Part shown: positions 43,404-52,345 of the stretch, in pieces
Layout of the letters: every line of letters begins with the position of its first letter
Numbering within the stretch: position 1 is the stretch's first letter
Source: Akkermansia sp.
GTDB taxonomy: Bacteria > Verrucomicrobiota > Verrucomicrobiia > Verrucomicrobiales > Akkermansiaceae
Direction of reading: 5' to 3'
Assembly (NCBI RefSeq): GCF_020860705.1
Contig: NZ_JAJBTT010000036.1
Coordinates: 62,001-126,000 of the forward strand
DNA: 64,000 nt
The notes under the pieces: generated by a model
The model's database searches: none
Seen by the model: the letters and a program-made list of their open reading frames with translations, nothing else
Told to the model about the DNA's origin: nothing
Translations under genes and position numbers: made by a program

Positions 43404-45443
43404 CTACCCCTCATCCTGCCCCGGCGGCCGGGACATGACGGCAGAACCCACTCTTTTCAGGACAAGGGCTGTCCGCGGCAGCAGGTACAGGGAAAGAGCC
43501 CCGGCTTCATCCGTGAAATGCGGAATGGAACCGTCCTGCCTTCCGAAACCGCCGAAGCGGGCGCTGTCCGTATCCAGCACCACCCGCCATTCCCCCTTCT
43601 GCGGAGCGGGCAGCACGTAATCCATCATCGCCCTGTCCCCGGACCAGTTGAACACAAACAACAAGCCGCCGCGGTGGAACGCCATGACCTGGTTGCCCTC
43701 GTCAATATTCAGCGGGAACGGCGGCGGATTATTCAGCAGCCGGGCATCCAGCGCCATTCGGACCATGGCCTGGTCAAAGGCATTCAGGAATTTAAACCTC
43801 AGGGCCGGATTGTCCACCAGGGACCATTGGCGGCGGCAGTGCTCATAAGACCAGCCGTTACCCTCCCGTGGAAAATCAATCCATTCCGGATGCCCGAACT
43901 CATTGCCCATGAAATTCAGCCAGCCTTCCCCGCCCGTAGCCAGAGTCACCAGACGAATCATTTTGTGCAGGGCCATGCCGCGGTCAACAACGAGACTCTG
44001 CTGGTCCAGGCCCATCTTCCAGTACATCTCCGCATCCATCAGGCGGAACGCCAGGGTCTTGTCCCCCACCAGGGCCTGGTCATGGCTCTCGCAGTAAGCC
44101 ACGTGCGGCTCACCGTAACGCCTGTTGGTCAGCGTATACCACATATCACCCATGCTCCATTCCTCATCCTTTTTCTCCTTGAGCAGCTTGATCCAGTAAT
44201 CGGGAATGCCCATAGCCAGCCTGTGGGAAAAACCCAGCCCCCCTTCGTCCACCGGGCGGCATAGCCCCGGCATGCCGGACATATCCTCCGCAATCGCCAT
44301 GGCGCCTGGCCTTACCTGCTGGATCAGCGTGGAAGCCAGCTGCAAATAGGCCACGGCGTCCAGGTCCACGGACGGACTAAAATACGCGCCCAAATCCCCG
44401 AACGGTTCATGCCCCCGGTGGAAATACAACATGGACGTCACGCCGTCAAAGCGGAAGCCGTCAAAGCGGAATTCCTCCAGCCACCACCGGACGTTGGACA
44501 GCAGGAACTCAATCACCTCGTCCCGGCCATAATCAAAACAGCAGGAATCCCAGTCCGGATGATGCCCCCGTTCCCCGGGCAGGAAATACATGCCGCCGGA
44601 ACCGTCAAAATTGTTCAGGCCCTCCGCCTCGTTCTTCACGGCATGGGAATGCACCACGTCCAGAAGCACGGCGATATTCAAGCCGTGCGCTTGGTCGATC
44701 AGGTACTTCAGGTCGTCAGGCGTGCCGAACCGGGAGGAAGGAGCAAAAAAGGAGGAAACGTGATAACCGAAGGAACCGTAATAGGGATGCTCCTGCACGG
44801 CCATCAGCTGCACGGCATTGTAACCCTGCTTCGCTATACGGGGAAGAACCTGGTCCGCAAACTCCCGGTACGTATGCACGCGCTCCTCTTCCCCACTCAT
44901 GCCCACATGCGCCTCATAAATGAACGGAACATCTACCCGGGAAGGGTCAAAACCCGCATTCCTCCACTCATAAGGATGTTCCGGCATCCATATTTCCCCG
45001 GAAAAATCATAGGTGGAGGGATCCTGCACGGCCCTGGTGATCCAGGCCGGAATCCGGTCCTTCCCCTTCCCGTCCGCACCGATCACATGCACCTTCACCC
45101 TCTGCCCGTGAGCCAGAGAATCAGCCGGAAGCGTTATCTCCCAAACGCCGCGCTCATTCCGCACCAGCGGATGGCTCTCCCGGTTCCATCCGTTGAAATC
45201 CCCGATCAAAAACAACCCACGGGCGGCTGGCGCCCATTCGCGGTACGTCCACGCGCCCGTCTCCGGATCACGGTTGAACCCGTAATAGCGGTATCCCTGC
45301 GCATACCCCTCCAGGGAACCGGAACGCTGGATGATCCTTTTCACTTTCAGATCAAACAAACGCTGGCGGTCGCGTATCTGGCGGGAATACGGCTGCAGCC
45401 ATCCGTCCTCCATTACCAAACCAGGAATCGGGGGTCTTCTCAT
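43404..45443 (-). CDS. glgB: 1,4-alpha-glucan branching enzyme (GH13, eukaryote-like subfamily)
   Basis: The 679-residue product has an N-terminal CBM48 (YREWAPAARGLFLIGDFNGW) and a GH13 barrel with DVVHSHA, FRFDGVTSML (nucleophile Asp), AIAEDMSGMPG (acid Glu) and CESHDQAL. A C-terminal beta domain follows. The motif wording resembles plant and animal branching enzymes more than typical bacterial GlgB. It adds alpha-1,6 branches to glycogen. The start at 45443 fits the family; an upstream Met at 45500 is less likely. No other glycogen gene is adjacent. Confidence 0.92.
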   Translation of the reverse strand: MRRPPIPGLVMEDGWLQPYSRQIRDRQRLFDLKVKRIIQRSGSLEGYAQGYRYYGFNRDPETGAWTYREWAPAARGLFLIGDFNGWNRESHPLVRNERGVWEITLPADSLAHGQRVKVHVIGADGKGKDRIPAWITRAVQDPSTYDFSGEIWMPEHPYEWRNAGFDPSRVDVPFIYEAHVGMSGEEERVHTYREFADQVLPRIAKQGYNAVQLMAVQEHPYYGSFGYHVSSFFAPSSRFGTPDDLKYLIDQAHGLNIAVLLDVVHSHAVKNEAEGLNNFDGSGGMYFLPGERGHHPDWDSCCFDYGRDEVIEFLLSNVRWWLEEFRFDGFRFDGVTSMLYFHRGHEPFGDLGAYFSPSVDLDAVAYLQLASTLIQQVRPGAMAIAEDMSGMPGLCRPVDEGGLGFSHRLAMGIPDYWIKLLKEKKDEEWSMGDMWYTLTNRRYGEPHVAYCESHDQALVGDKTLAFRLMDAEMYWKMGLDQQSLVVDRGMALHKMIRLVTLATGGEGWLNFMGNEFGHPEWIDFPREGNGWSYEHCRRQWSLVDNPALRFKFLNAFDQAMVRMALDARLLNNPPPFPLNIDEGNQVMAFHRGGLLFVFNWSGDRAMMDYVLPAPQKGEWRVVLDTDSARFGGFGRQDGSIPHFTDEAGALSLYLLPRTALVLKRVGSAVMSRPPGQDEG

Positions 45444-45740
45444 TGTCCGATGATACTCCGGCGCAATCAGCAGGGTCAAGGAGAAAGACAATTCCCGCAC
45501 CCCCGCGTCATGAACCGTCCCCGCAGCGGAAGGAGAGTCTCAAGCCCTTGCGGCAACTGAATTCCATGAAGCGTGCCGGCACAAATATAAAAAGAAACGA
45601 GTACCCTCGGGACGCATTCCCATCCAGGCTTCTCCGTGGGGAGGCACTTCACGAAAACCTTTCTTCCGGAGCACTTGCCCGGAAAACACGGAGGGGTAAA
45701 ATACCCGGGACAAGCTCCTCATCCCCTCCCCTGGGCCTCC

Positions 45741-46757
45741 TTAACCGCATTCCGGCAGTTTGCCCGTATCCCGCATGTACAACATTCTCCGAAGAACTTC
45801 CTTGGAAATCCGGTTCAAGTCAAAATGAACAGGAGGGGCATCCGGGAGAACGCCCCAGTCTCCATATTGTCCGTATAAAACCATTTCAGGCATCTTTGGT
45901 CCCGGAAAAGTCATTCCCTCAAACAGGACGTGGGACAGAGGGAACATCCATTCATGACGGAAAGAATGGCGGCAGGGACCGGCAAAAGGGATTTCAAAAC
46001 CAAGAAAGACGTTTCCCCCTTCAACAGGATCCCTTCCCTCCATCAGAAGCTCGTCCCGGATTTTCATCTTATCCTCATAAGAACACCGCGCCTGATAACG
46101 CTGAAATGAATCAGCCTTATAATCAATAAGTTCAGATGCCTTATAACCACGCTGCAGCCAATCCCGTTCCTCAGGATCATCCGGAGACCAGGAACCGGGT
46201 GCGACATCGTACGGGAAAATATCCACATTGCACAAGGTTCCGGGCAGTCCAATCTGAATAAACGGCTCCAGGTTGACGGAAAAGCCGCGGGAAACAAACA
46301 AATCGGCGGCATTCGCCCTCAGACGCTCATAGTCGCTCCGCAGCATGGAAATATCCAGATCATCATCCCACGGAATAAATCCCTTATGCCTGACCGCCCC
46401 CAGCAGAGTACCGAAATCCAGCCAGTACCGGTAGCCGTTTTCTTCAAGGAGATGGCCCACTTCCTTCAAAAATAACGCCATGGCTTGCTGTACAATCCTC
46501 AGCACGCCGGATGCCACCGGAAGATCCTCCGCACGAACGGTGGATTTTACCAGTTTTCTCAGCTGTGCATATTCATTTTCCTTCCCTACTTTGAACCGTC
46601 CACAGGGAATACCGAAAAACCGGATGGTGCGCTTTTTCCTGTCCGTGAATGAAGAGAGCACCTTCAGACCGCAACAACGTACTTCCGTCACCCACAAATG
46701 CTTATTTCCCTCTAACTTTCCGGTTCTTCTGGCAGTAACGAACGAAGGCAATTTCAT
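45741..46757 (-). CDS. LicD family phosphotransferase (copy 1)
   Basis: The 338-residue product has the LicD core LDFGTLLGAVRHKGFIPWDD with the acidic cluster Asp131-133 and Asp135. A further metal/nucleotide site in NVDIFPYDV follows. The first 85 residues are a divergent N-terminal part. LicD enzymes transfer phosphocholine or related phospho-alcohols from a CDP donor to sugars. The C-terminal half differs from copy 2, so the acceptor may differ. It is transcribed away from the fusion-enzyme gene. Confidence 0.88.
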   Translation of the reverse strand: MKLPSFVTARRTGKLEGNKHLWVTEVRCCGLKVLSSFTDRKKRTIRFFGIPCGRFKVGKENEYAQLRKLVKSTVRAEDLPVASGVLRIVQQAMALFLKEVGHLLEENGYRYWLDFGTLLGAVRHKGFIPWDDDLDISMLRSDYERLRANAADLFVSRGFSVNLEPFIQIGLPGTLCNVDIFPYDVAPGSWSPDDPEERDWLQRGYKASELIDYKADSFQRYQARCSYEDKMKIRDELLMEGRDPVEGGNVFLGFEIPFAGPCRHSFRHEWMFPLSHVLFEGMTFPGPKMPEMVLYGQYGDWGVLPDAPPVHFDLNRISKEVLRRMLYMRDTGKLPECG

Positions 46758-47188
46758 AGCAAGAAAATCTGGTCAGAGATACTCGGAACCCGCCAGCCTT
46801 TGTTAAGCAAGCATATCCCGCTGGGGCAACAGCGTATCCTTCAAGCATCACAAGTCAACGAAAAACAACCCTTTCATTTTTGAGGAAACCTGCGGTTTCC
46901 TAATATTAAAACCATTTTTCACAGGATGAAAGGACGGGAAAAATTCCCCACTTGTTTTTCTCAACTTTTCATAACATGCGGATTGATCATTCGCAAGAGG
47001 AGCTCTATATCTCACCGCAGCTCAATCAATGGAAAATGAAGGAAAATATATTAAGGACTTTTCCTTTTTAACCAGGGTGTTTCCGGCTAACATGTTTTTA
47101 CAGAAATTTTTACTTTGACGGCGGATGATCAATTCGTTAAACATGGTTTCCAGTTCTTTTTGAGTTCTTAAGACAGATTAAAGTATTT
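46758..47188. promoter_or_regulatory. AT-rich divergent region of the LicD cluster
   Basis: The 431 bases contain no gene. A small hairpin (aggaaacc/ggtttcct) is at 46883-46901. TTGACG at 47115-47120 with TAAACA 17 bases later (47138-47143) is a candidate promoter for the fusion gene at 47189. The stretch is visibly more AT-rich than most of the window. Confidence 0.4.
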
Positions 47189-49057
47189 ATGCAGGCGATC
47201 ATTTTAGCGGCCGGAATGGGGAAAAGACTGGGTGCCCTCACGCGGAACAATACCAAATGCATGATTCAGATCAACGGTGTTACACTGATTGAGCGCATGC
47301 TGAAACAACTGGAAAATCTTTCCCCATCCCTGGAAAAAATCATCGTCGTTACGGGTTATGAAGGAGAAAAGCTCAAATCCTTCATTTCCCTGCTGGATAT
47401 TTCCACCCCTGTGGAATACGTGGATAATCCCCTTTACGCCACCACTAACAATATTTACTCCCTTTACCTGGCGAAGGAACACCTGTTGCAGGATGATACG
47501 CTGCTTTTTGAATCCGACCTGATTTTTGAAGATTCCGTCATTGACGTCCTGCTGCACCATCCCTACCCCAATCTGGCTCTCGTCGCCAAATTTGAAAGTT
47601 GGATGGACGGCACCGTCGTTACACTGGATGAAGACGACAACATCAAGCAGTTCATTCCCGGCAGCAAATTCTCCTACAAGAAGAAGACAGAATATTTTAA
47701 GACCGTCAACATTTACAAATTCAGCAGGGGCTTCTCCCATAGCCACTATGTCCCTTTCCTCTCCGCCTACAGCAAAGCTCTGGGCAACAATGAATATTAC
47801 GAGCAGGTGCTGCGGGTCATCGCCCTGCTGGACAAGCCGGAAATCAAAGCCCTGCGCCTTGGCAACGAGGCATGGTATGAAATAGACGATATCCAGGACC
47901 TGGACATAGCCGCATCCATGTTTACTCTGGACCAGGAGGAACATCTACGCTTGATGGAATCCCGGTATGGCGGCTACTGGCGCTACCCCCGCATTAAGGA
48001 TTTCTGTTACCTGGTCAACCCGTATTTTCCCAACAAACGCCTCATGTCCGAGCTCAAGGCGAACTTCGGGCACCTGGTCAGGGAATACCCGTCCGGCATG
48101 AGGGTGAACAGCCTGCTGGCCGCAAAATACTTCGGCATCGACCTGGAATATGTCTGCGTCGGGAACGGCGCTGCAGAACTGATCAAGGCGCTCATGTCCC
48201 GGCTGGAAGGAAAAATGGGGGTCATTTACCCCACCTTTGAAGAATACCCAAACAGGATGGCCCCGGACATGGTGGAACCCTTCCACACGGTGTCCAGGGA
48301 TTTCAGCTACACGGCGGACGACCTGATACAGTTTTTCTCCGGAAAAGACATTCAAACCCTGCTTCTGGTCAACCCGGGCAATCCTTCCGGCTTTTTCCTC
48401 CCTAAAGATGACGTCCTGCGCCTCTGCCTGTGGACGAAGGCCCACGGCATCCGCCTGATCGCGGATGAATCCTTTGTGGATTTCTCCCGCGGCATGCCGG
48501 ACAATACGCTGCTGCGAGATGACATCCTTGAGGAGCATCCACATCTGGCAGTGGTCAAAAGCATTTCAAAATCCTATGGCGTCCCGGGCCTCCGACTGGG
48601 CATACTGGCTTCAGCAGACCGGGAATTGATTGCATGGATGAAAAAGGATGTCTCCATCTGGAACATCAATTCCATTGCCGAATTCTACATGCAAATCTTC
48701 GGTAAATATGAACAATCCTACGTACGCGCATGCCACCGGTTCATGGAAGAACGGGACCGCTTCATGCAGGAACTCTCCCATATCCCCTTCCTGAACGTGT
48801 TCCCCTCCCAGGCAAACTACTTCATGTGCGAGGTAAAACCGCCTATGAAAGCACGTTCTCTGACCAGCCTTCTCTTGAAAAACTATTCCATCCTGATCAA
48901 GGATTGCAGCCGGAAAAAGGGCTTTGAAGGCCGGGAATTCATACGCATCGCCGTCAGGGATACTGCTGACAATGACACCCTGATCCGCGCCATGCGGGAG
49001 ACGGCCGCGCAAAACACCTCCCCCGACATCAGTCCCTTACCCACACATCATTCCTAA
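47189..49057 (+). CDS. LicC-like nucleotidyltransferase fused to a PLP aminotransferase-fold domain
   Basis: Residues 1 to about 240 form a sugar/alcohol-phosphate nucleotidyltransferase: LAAGMGKRLG at 7-16, a Lys in NTKCMIQING, and ESDLIFE for the metal. Residues from about 260 form a class I PLP fold like HisC, CobD or Cj1437: LVNPGNPSGFF near 395, ADESFVDF, and SISKSYGVPGLRLG with PLP Lys near 460. The C-terminal Arg lies in FIRIAVR. Such fusions (known from PntC-AEPT) make a phosphorylated amino-alcohol and activate it as a CDP derivative. Likely products are CDP-ethanolamine, CDP-serinol or CDP-aminoethylphosphonate; the sequence does not decide between them. Confidence 0.85.
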   Translation: MQAIILAAGMGKRLGALTRNNTKCMIQINGVTLIERMLKQLENLSPSLEKIIVVTGYEGEKLKSFISLLDISTPVEYVDNPLYATTNNIYSLYLAKEHLLQDDTLLFESDLIFEDSVIDVLLHHPYPNLALVAKFESWMDGTVVTLDEDDNIKQFIPGSKFSYKKKTEYFKTVNIYKFSRGFSHSHYVPFLSAYSKALGNNEYYEQVLRVIALLDKPEIKALRLGNEAWYEIDDIQDLDIAASMFTLDQEEHLRLMESRYGGYWRYPRIKDFCYLVNPYFPNKRLMSELKANFGHLVREYPSGMRVNSLLAAKYFGIDLEYVCVGNGAAELIKALMSRLEGKMGVIYPTFEEYPNRMAPDMVEPFHTVSRDFSYTADDLIQFFSGKDIQTLLLVNPGNPSGFFLPKDDVLRLCLWTKAHGIRLIADESFVDFSRGMPDNTLLRDDILEEHPHLAVVKSISKSYGVPGLRLGILASADRELIAWMKKDVSIWNINSIAEFYMQIFGKYEQSYVRACHRFMEERDRFMQELSHIPFLNVFPSQANYFMCEVKPPMKARSLTSLLLKNYSILIKDCSRKKGFEGREFIRIAVRDTADNDTLIRAMRETAAQNTSPDISPLPTHHS

Positions 49058-49073
49058 CACCCCGCGTACCCGC

Positions 49074-50027
49074 ATGCTGACCATCCCTCATGAAGTCATT
49101 TCATCCCTGGATATTTCCCCCCGTCAAGCTCTTCAATGGGTGAGGGAAAGCTTTTGCATTAAGGAACAAGGTCCGGTCTTCCTTCCGCATAAAACAAGCA
49201 TTGTATTTGAACAGGGCAAGTTCATGAACACGATGCCCTGCATCGCGCCCAGCTTAAACGCCATGGGGGTGAAAATCGTAACGCGTTATCCGGAACGGAC
49301 CAGAACTATTGATGGGGAAATTCTTCTTTACGATTATCGTACAGGAAGGCTGCTGGCACTTATGGACGCTTTCTGGGTCACAAACGCCCGCACGGGGGCT
49401 GTAGCCGCCCTGGCCCTTCAAACATTCATTAATCAAGATTTTCAGACTATTTCCCTCATGGGGCTGGGCAACACGGCCCGGGCCGCCATGGCATGCATTC
49501 TGTCACTGTATGCTGAGAAAAACTTCACGGTACGTCTTCTTACTTATAAAAACCAGGCTTCCCGATTCATCGAAGAATTTCAACACCATGCCAACGTCCG
49601 CTTTGAAGAAGAGGAGGATGTCAACAGATTGATTGACGGGGCTGATGCCGTCATTTCCTGCATTACAAATGCGGAAGGCATCCTTGCCGAAGACAGTTGT
49701 TTCAAACCGGGTGTTACTGTCATTCCCGTACATACCAAAGGTTTTCAAAACTGCGATCTGTTTTTCGACAAGGTATTTGCCGATGATCGTGATCATGTCA
49801 AGGGCTTCCGCTATTTTGAACAATTCCGTCAATTCGGGGAAATATCCTTGGTCCTGGCTGGAAAAACTGCCGGAAGAACTTCTGCGGAAGAACGCATCCT
49901 CAGCTACAATATCGGTCTGGGGCTTCATGACATCGTATTTGCCAGACACATTTATGATCTCCTGGTCAACGTAGAAGGACAGGAGGAAAACCCTTCTTTC
50001 TTTCATTTCCAGAGACCGATACGCTGA
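49074..50027 (+). CDS. Ornithine cyclodeaminase/mu-crystallin family protein
   Basis: The 317-residue product has the family features: MGVKIVTRYPE with the substrate lysine, TNARTGAVAALAL, a Rossmann motif SLMGLGNTARAAMA, ADAVISCITNAEG and the Asp pair in FADDRDHV. Members include ornithine cyclodeaminase, ketimine reductases, alanine dehydrogenase-like enzymes and SbnB. It starts 16 bases after the fusion gene, so it is probably co-transcribed and may supply or recycle an amino or imino intermediate. It ends 6 bases from the converging fusion gene. Confidence 0.85.
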   Translation: MLTIPHEVISSLDISPRQALQWVRESFCIKEQGPVFLPHKTSIVFEQGKFMNTMPCIAPSLNAMGVKIVTRYPERTRTIDGEILLYDYRTGRLLALMDAFWVTNARTGAVAALALQTFINQDFQTISLMGLGNTARAAMACILSLYAEKNFTVRLLTYKNQASRFIEEFQHHANVRFEEEEDVNRLIDGADAVISCITNAEGILAEDSCFKPGVTVIPVHTKGFQNCDLFFDKVFADDRDHVKGFRYFEQFRQFGEISLVLAGKTAGRTSAEERILSYNIGLGLHDIVFARHIYDLLVNVEGQEENPSFFHFQRPIR

Positions 50028-50033
50028 CCAGCG

Positions 50034-51389
50034 TCATCTAATCTCCTCAGCACTGTTGTCTTCCAGAAACTGTTGCGTGACGTCAGCCATGAACAGGGAA
50101 TCCTCCTTGGACATGAGACGCGCTTCATGGCAACAGCCGTGAATCAGGCGCAAAAAGGCGGCAAGTTCATAACGCAGGCCGTCGCCTTCAAATTTGATGA
50201 AATACTTCCTGTTGAGCCGGGTGTCCTCAAAGCGCACTTCAAACAAATCCGTCTTCCACCACGGAGCTGGCACATAAATGTAACCCTGCGTTCCCGTAAT
50301 GCACAAATCCCCCTCTCGCTTGGCCCCGATGGCGACCGTGGCGGAAGCGACCGCATGGGGATAAAGAAACTCGGCGCGCGTAAAAATATCCACGCCTGTC
50401 TGCGACTTTCTGCAGGTCACAAAGTGGATCCCGCGGGGTTCCGTGCCCAACAGTTTTCCAATGACAAAAACGGGATAGGCCCCCAGCTCCGTCCATGAAC
50501 CTCCGGCCTGCATGGGATCGTATTCCCTGGCGGAATCATCCTCAATCAACTTGGTGAACGTGGCGTCCACTGCTTTAATAGAGCCGATGACGCCGCTCTC
50601 CGCCACGCCTATCAACTGCTGGAATGCAGGGAAAAACGCCGTTTTCAGAGCTTCCAGTAAAATGCATCCCTTCTCGGCCGCAAGCTGGAACAATTCTTCC
50701 ACCGCCTTGCGGGAAAGGGCCAGAGGCTTTTCACACAGCACATGCTTCCCTTTCATAAGAGCCTTCCTGACCAGCTCTTCATGCAGATGATGCGGAACGG
50801 CGATGTACACGGAATCGACCTTATCCAGGAACCGTTCATACTCCGTATAATATTCCGGCAGCTCATAAGACTCCGCAAAACGGCGCACCTTTTCTTCATT
50901 CCGTCCGTAAACGGCTGTTATTTCAATTCCGCTGACATATCTGGACTCCTGTAAAAACCGGCCCGCTATCCTGCCACAACCGGCAATCCCCATATGGATA
51001 ATGAAATTCCGTGCGGACCGGAGATCTGTTGAAGAAACTCCCTTGGTACGTTCCAGATAAACTACCTCGCAATGCTCGCAGAGAAAATCAAACTTTCCCG
51101 TCCAGTCCGACCCGATCGCAAAAATATCCGCCCCATATTTCTGGATGTCGTGTAATTTCTGCCCTTCCAGCTCCTCCGTAATAATGAGGTCCGCCAAACC
51201 CGTCTTCCGAACGTTCTCCATGCGCTCCGCCAGGCTCTGCATCACATTCAGCTTGCCACGGCTCTGGTCATAACTATCCGTAGTTACGCCAACAATAAGA
51301 CGGTCTCCAAGTGCTTTAGCCCTTTTGAGCAGATTGAGATGGCCCGTATGAAGAAGGTCGAAGGTGCCATAGGTAATAACCGTTTTCAT
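50034..51389 (-). CDS. TagD-like cytidylyltransferase fused to a Gfo/Idh/MocA oxidoreductase
   Basis: Residues 1-130 are a glycerol-3-phosphate-cytidylyltransferase-like domain: TYGTFDLLHTGHLNLL with HTGH at 14-17, and RTKGVSSTDLR near 114-124. Residues from 132 are a Gfo/Idh/MocA dehydrogenase with GIAGCGRIAGRF, YIAVPHHLHEELV and the catalytic CEKPLALS. A reductase making a polyol phosphate plus its cytidylyltransferase in one chain would parallel bifunctional CDP-ribitol enzymes, built from different folds. Start overlaps the LicD copy 2 stop by 4 bases (ATGA). Confidence 0.87.
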   Translation of the reverse strand: MKTVITYGTFDLLHTGHLNLLKRAKALGDRLIVGVTTDSYDQSRGKLNVMQSLAERMENVRKTGLADLIITEELEGQKLHDIQKYGADIFAIGSDWTGKFDFLCEHCEVVYLERTKGVSSTDLRSARNFIIHMGIAGCGRIAGRFLQESRYVSGIEITAVYGRNEEKVRRFAESYELPEYYTEYERFLDKVDSVYIAVPHHLHEELVRKALMKGKHVLCEKPLALSRKAVEELFQLAAEKGCILLEALKTAFFPAFQQLIGVAESGVIGSIKAVDATFTKLIEDDSAREYDPMQAGGSWTELGAYPVFVIGKLLGTEPRGIHFVTCRKSQTGVDIFTRAEFLYPHAVASATVAIGAKREGDLCITGTQGYIYVPAPWWKTDLFEVRFEDTRLNRKYFIKFEGDGLRYELAAFLRLIHGCCHEARLMSKEDSLFMADVTQQFLEDNSAEEIR

Positions 51390-52345
51390 GAATGAGGTGT
51401 ATCAATCTGCTTGCCGTAAATGTCAATGAAACGGTTGACAGCCGTTTCAAAGGGAACATGCTCCACCATATATTTTACAGAAGGATGCTTAAACTGTATC
51501 CGCGGCGGATAGGACAGGTAGTCGCCATAAAAAAATTGCAGGTACTGGCGTGCATGGTTAGGCACGGAAAATTTCAATCCCTCAAAATCCATGGTCCCCA
51601 AGGGGAAAAACGTCTCATAGGGAAGATGAGTGTTTTTCGTAAAGGTAATGGCCGGAGAAAGGAAAATCCCGGGGAAGTCTTCCTCCGCAGCAGGCTTTTT
51701 CCCATCCAGAATCTCCCGGCGGATTTTCTGCTGAATCTGTTCGTCGCTTATATTCATCCGGTCCCCCATCAGCACGACATCCTTCTTGAACACAGTCAGC
51801 CGCCTGTCCAGCCTGCCGTGCTGTTCTGGAGAAATAAGGCTTTCTGAATAAAAATGATAGGGGTATACGTCAATGTTAAGGGGGGTGCCCTCATAACCTA
51901 TCTGCAAGAAGGCGTGCCGTTTCCAGGTAAACCCTTCCTCCTGGGGAAAAAGGGAGGGCAGCAGTTCCAGAAGGCGATCGTATTCCGGCCTCATCATGCT
52001 TGCATCCAAATCATCGTCCCAAGGAATAAATCCCCTGTGCCTCACCGCACCCAGCAGAGTTCCATAATCCAGCCAGTACCGCAGACCGTTCTCCCGGCAT
52101 TTCCGCGCAAAAAGAGCCAGTAAAACGGTATTACCATCCTGCAATAAGCGCAGTTTTCCCACCGCCCGCGGGACCTGGGAAACAGGATGGTTATAAATGA
52201 GAATATTGCGGATATCCTCCAGTTGCGCCGTTACGGACCGATCTTTCTTTCCTCTGTAAAAATGCGCAATGCGACGGATCATCCCCCGGAGATAACCGGG
52301 CAACGTGCATGCCACCATATATTTCACGCGAGAAAAGTTCATCAT
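51386..52345 (-). CDS. LicD family phosphotransferase (copy 2)
   Basis: The 319-residue product has the LicD core WLDYGTLLGAVRHRGFIPWD with Asp110-112 and Asp114, and NIDVYPYHF. It is shorter at the N-terminus than copy 1. It is co-translated with the TagD/Gfo fusion, which suggests it uses that enzyme's CDP product. Reaction partner and acceptor are unknown. Confidence 0.88.
   Translation of the reverse strand: MMNFSRVKYMVACTLPGYLRGMIRRIAHFYRGKKDRSVTAQLEDIRNILIYNHPVSQVPRAVGKLRLLQDGNTVLLALFARKCRENGLRYWLDYGTLLGAVRHRGFIPWDDDLDASMMRPEYDRLLELLPSLFPQEEGFTWKRHAFLQIGYEGTPLNIDVYPYHFYSESLISPEQHGRLDRRLTVFKKDVVLMGDRMNISDEQIQQKIRREILDGKKPAAEEDFPGIFLSPAITFTKNTHLPYETFFPLGTMDFEGLKFSVPNHARQYLQFFYGDYLSYPPRIQFKHPSVKYMVEHVPFETAVNRFIDIYGKQIDTPHS

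Noticed and set aside
47189-49057. Reading the fusion protein as a pure phosphonate enzyme (PntC-AEPT)
   Set aside because: The PLP half looks like HisC/CobD and not like the class V AEP transaminase, and no PEP mutase or phosphonopyruvate decarboxylase gene is in the window. It remains one option only.
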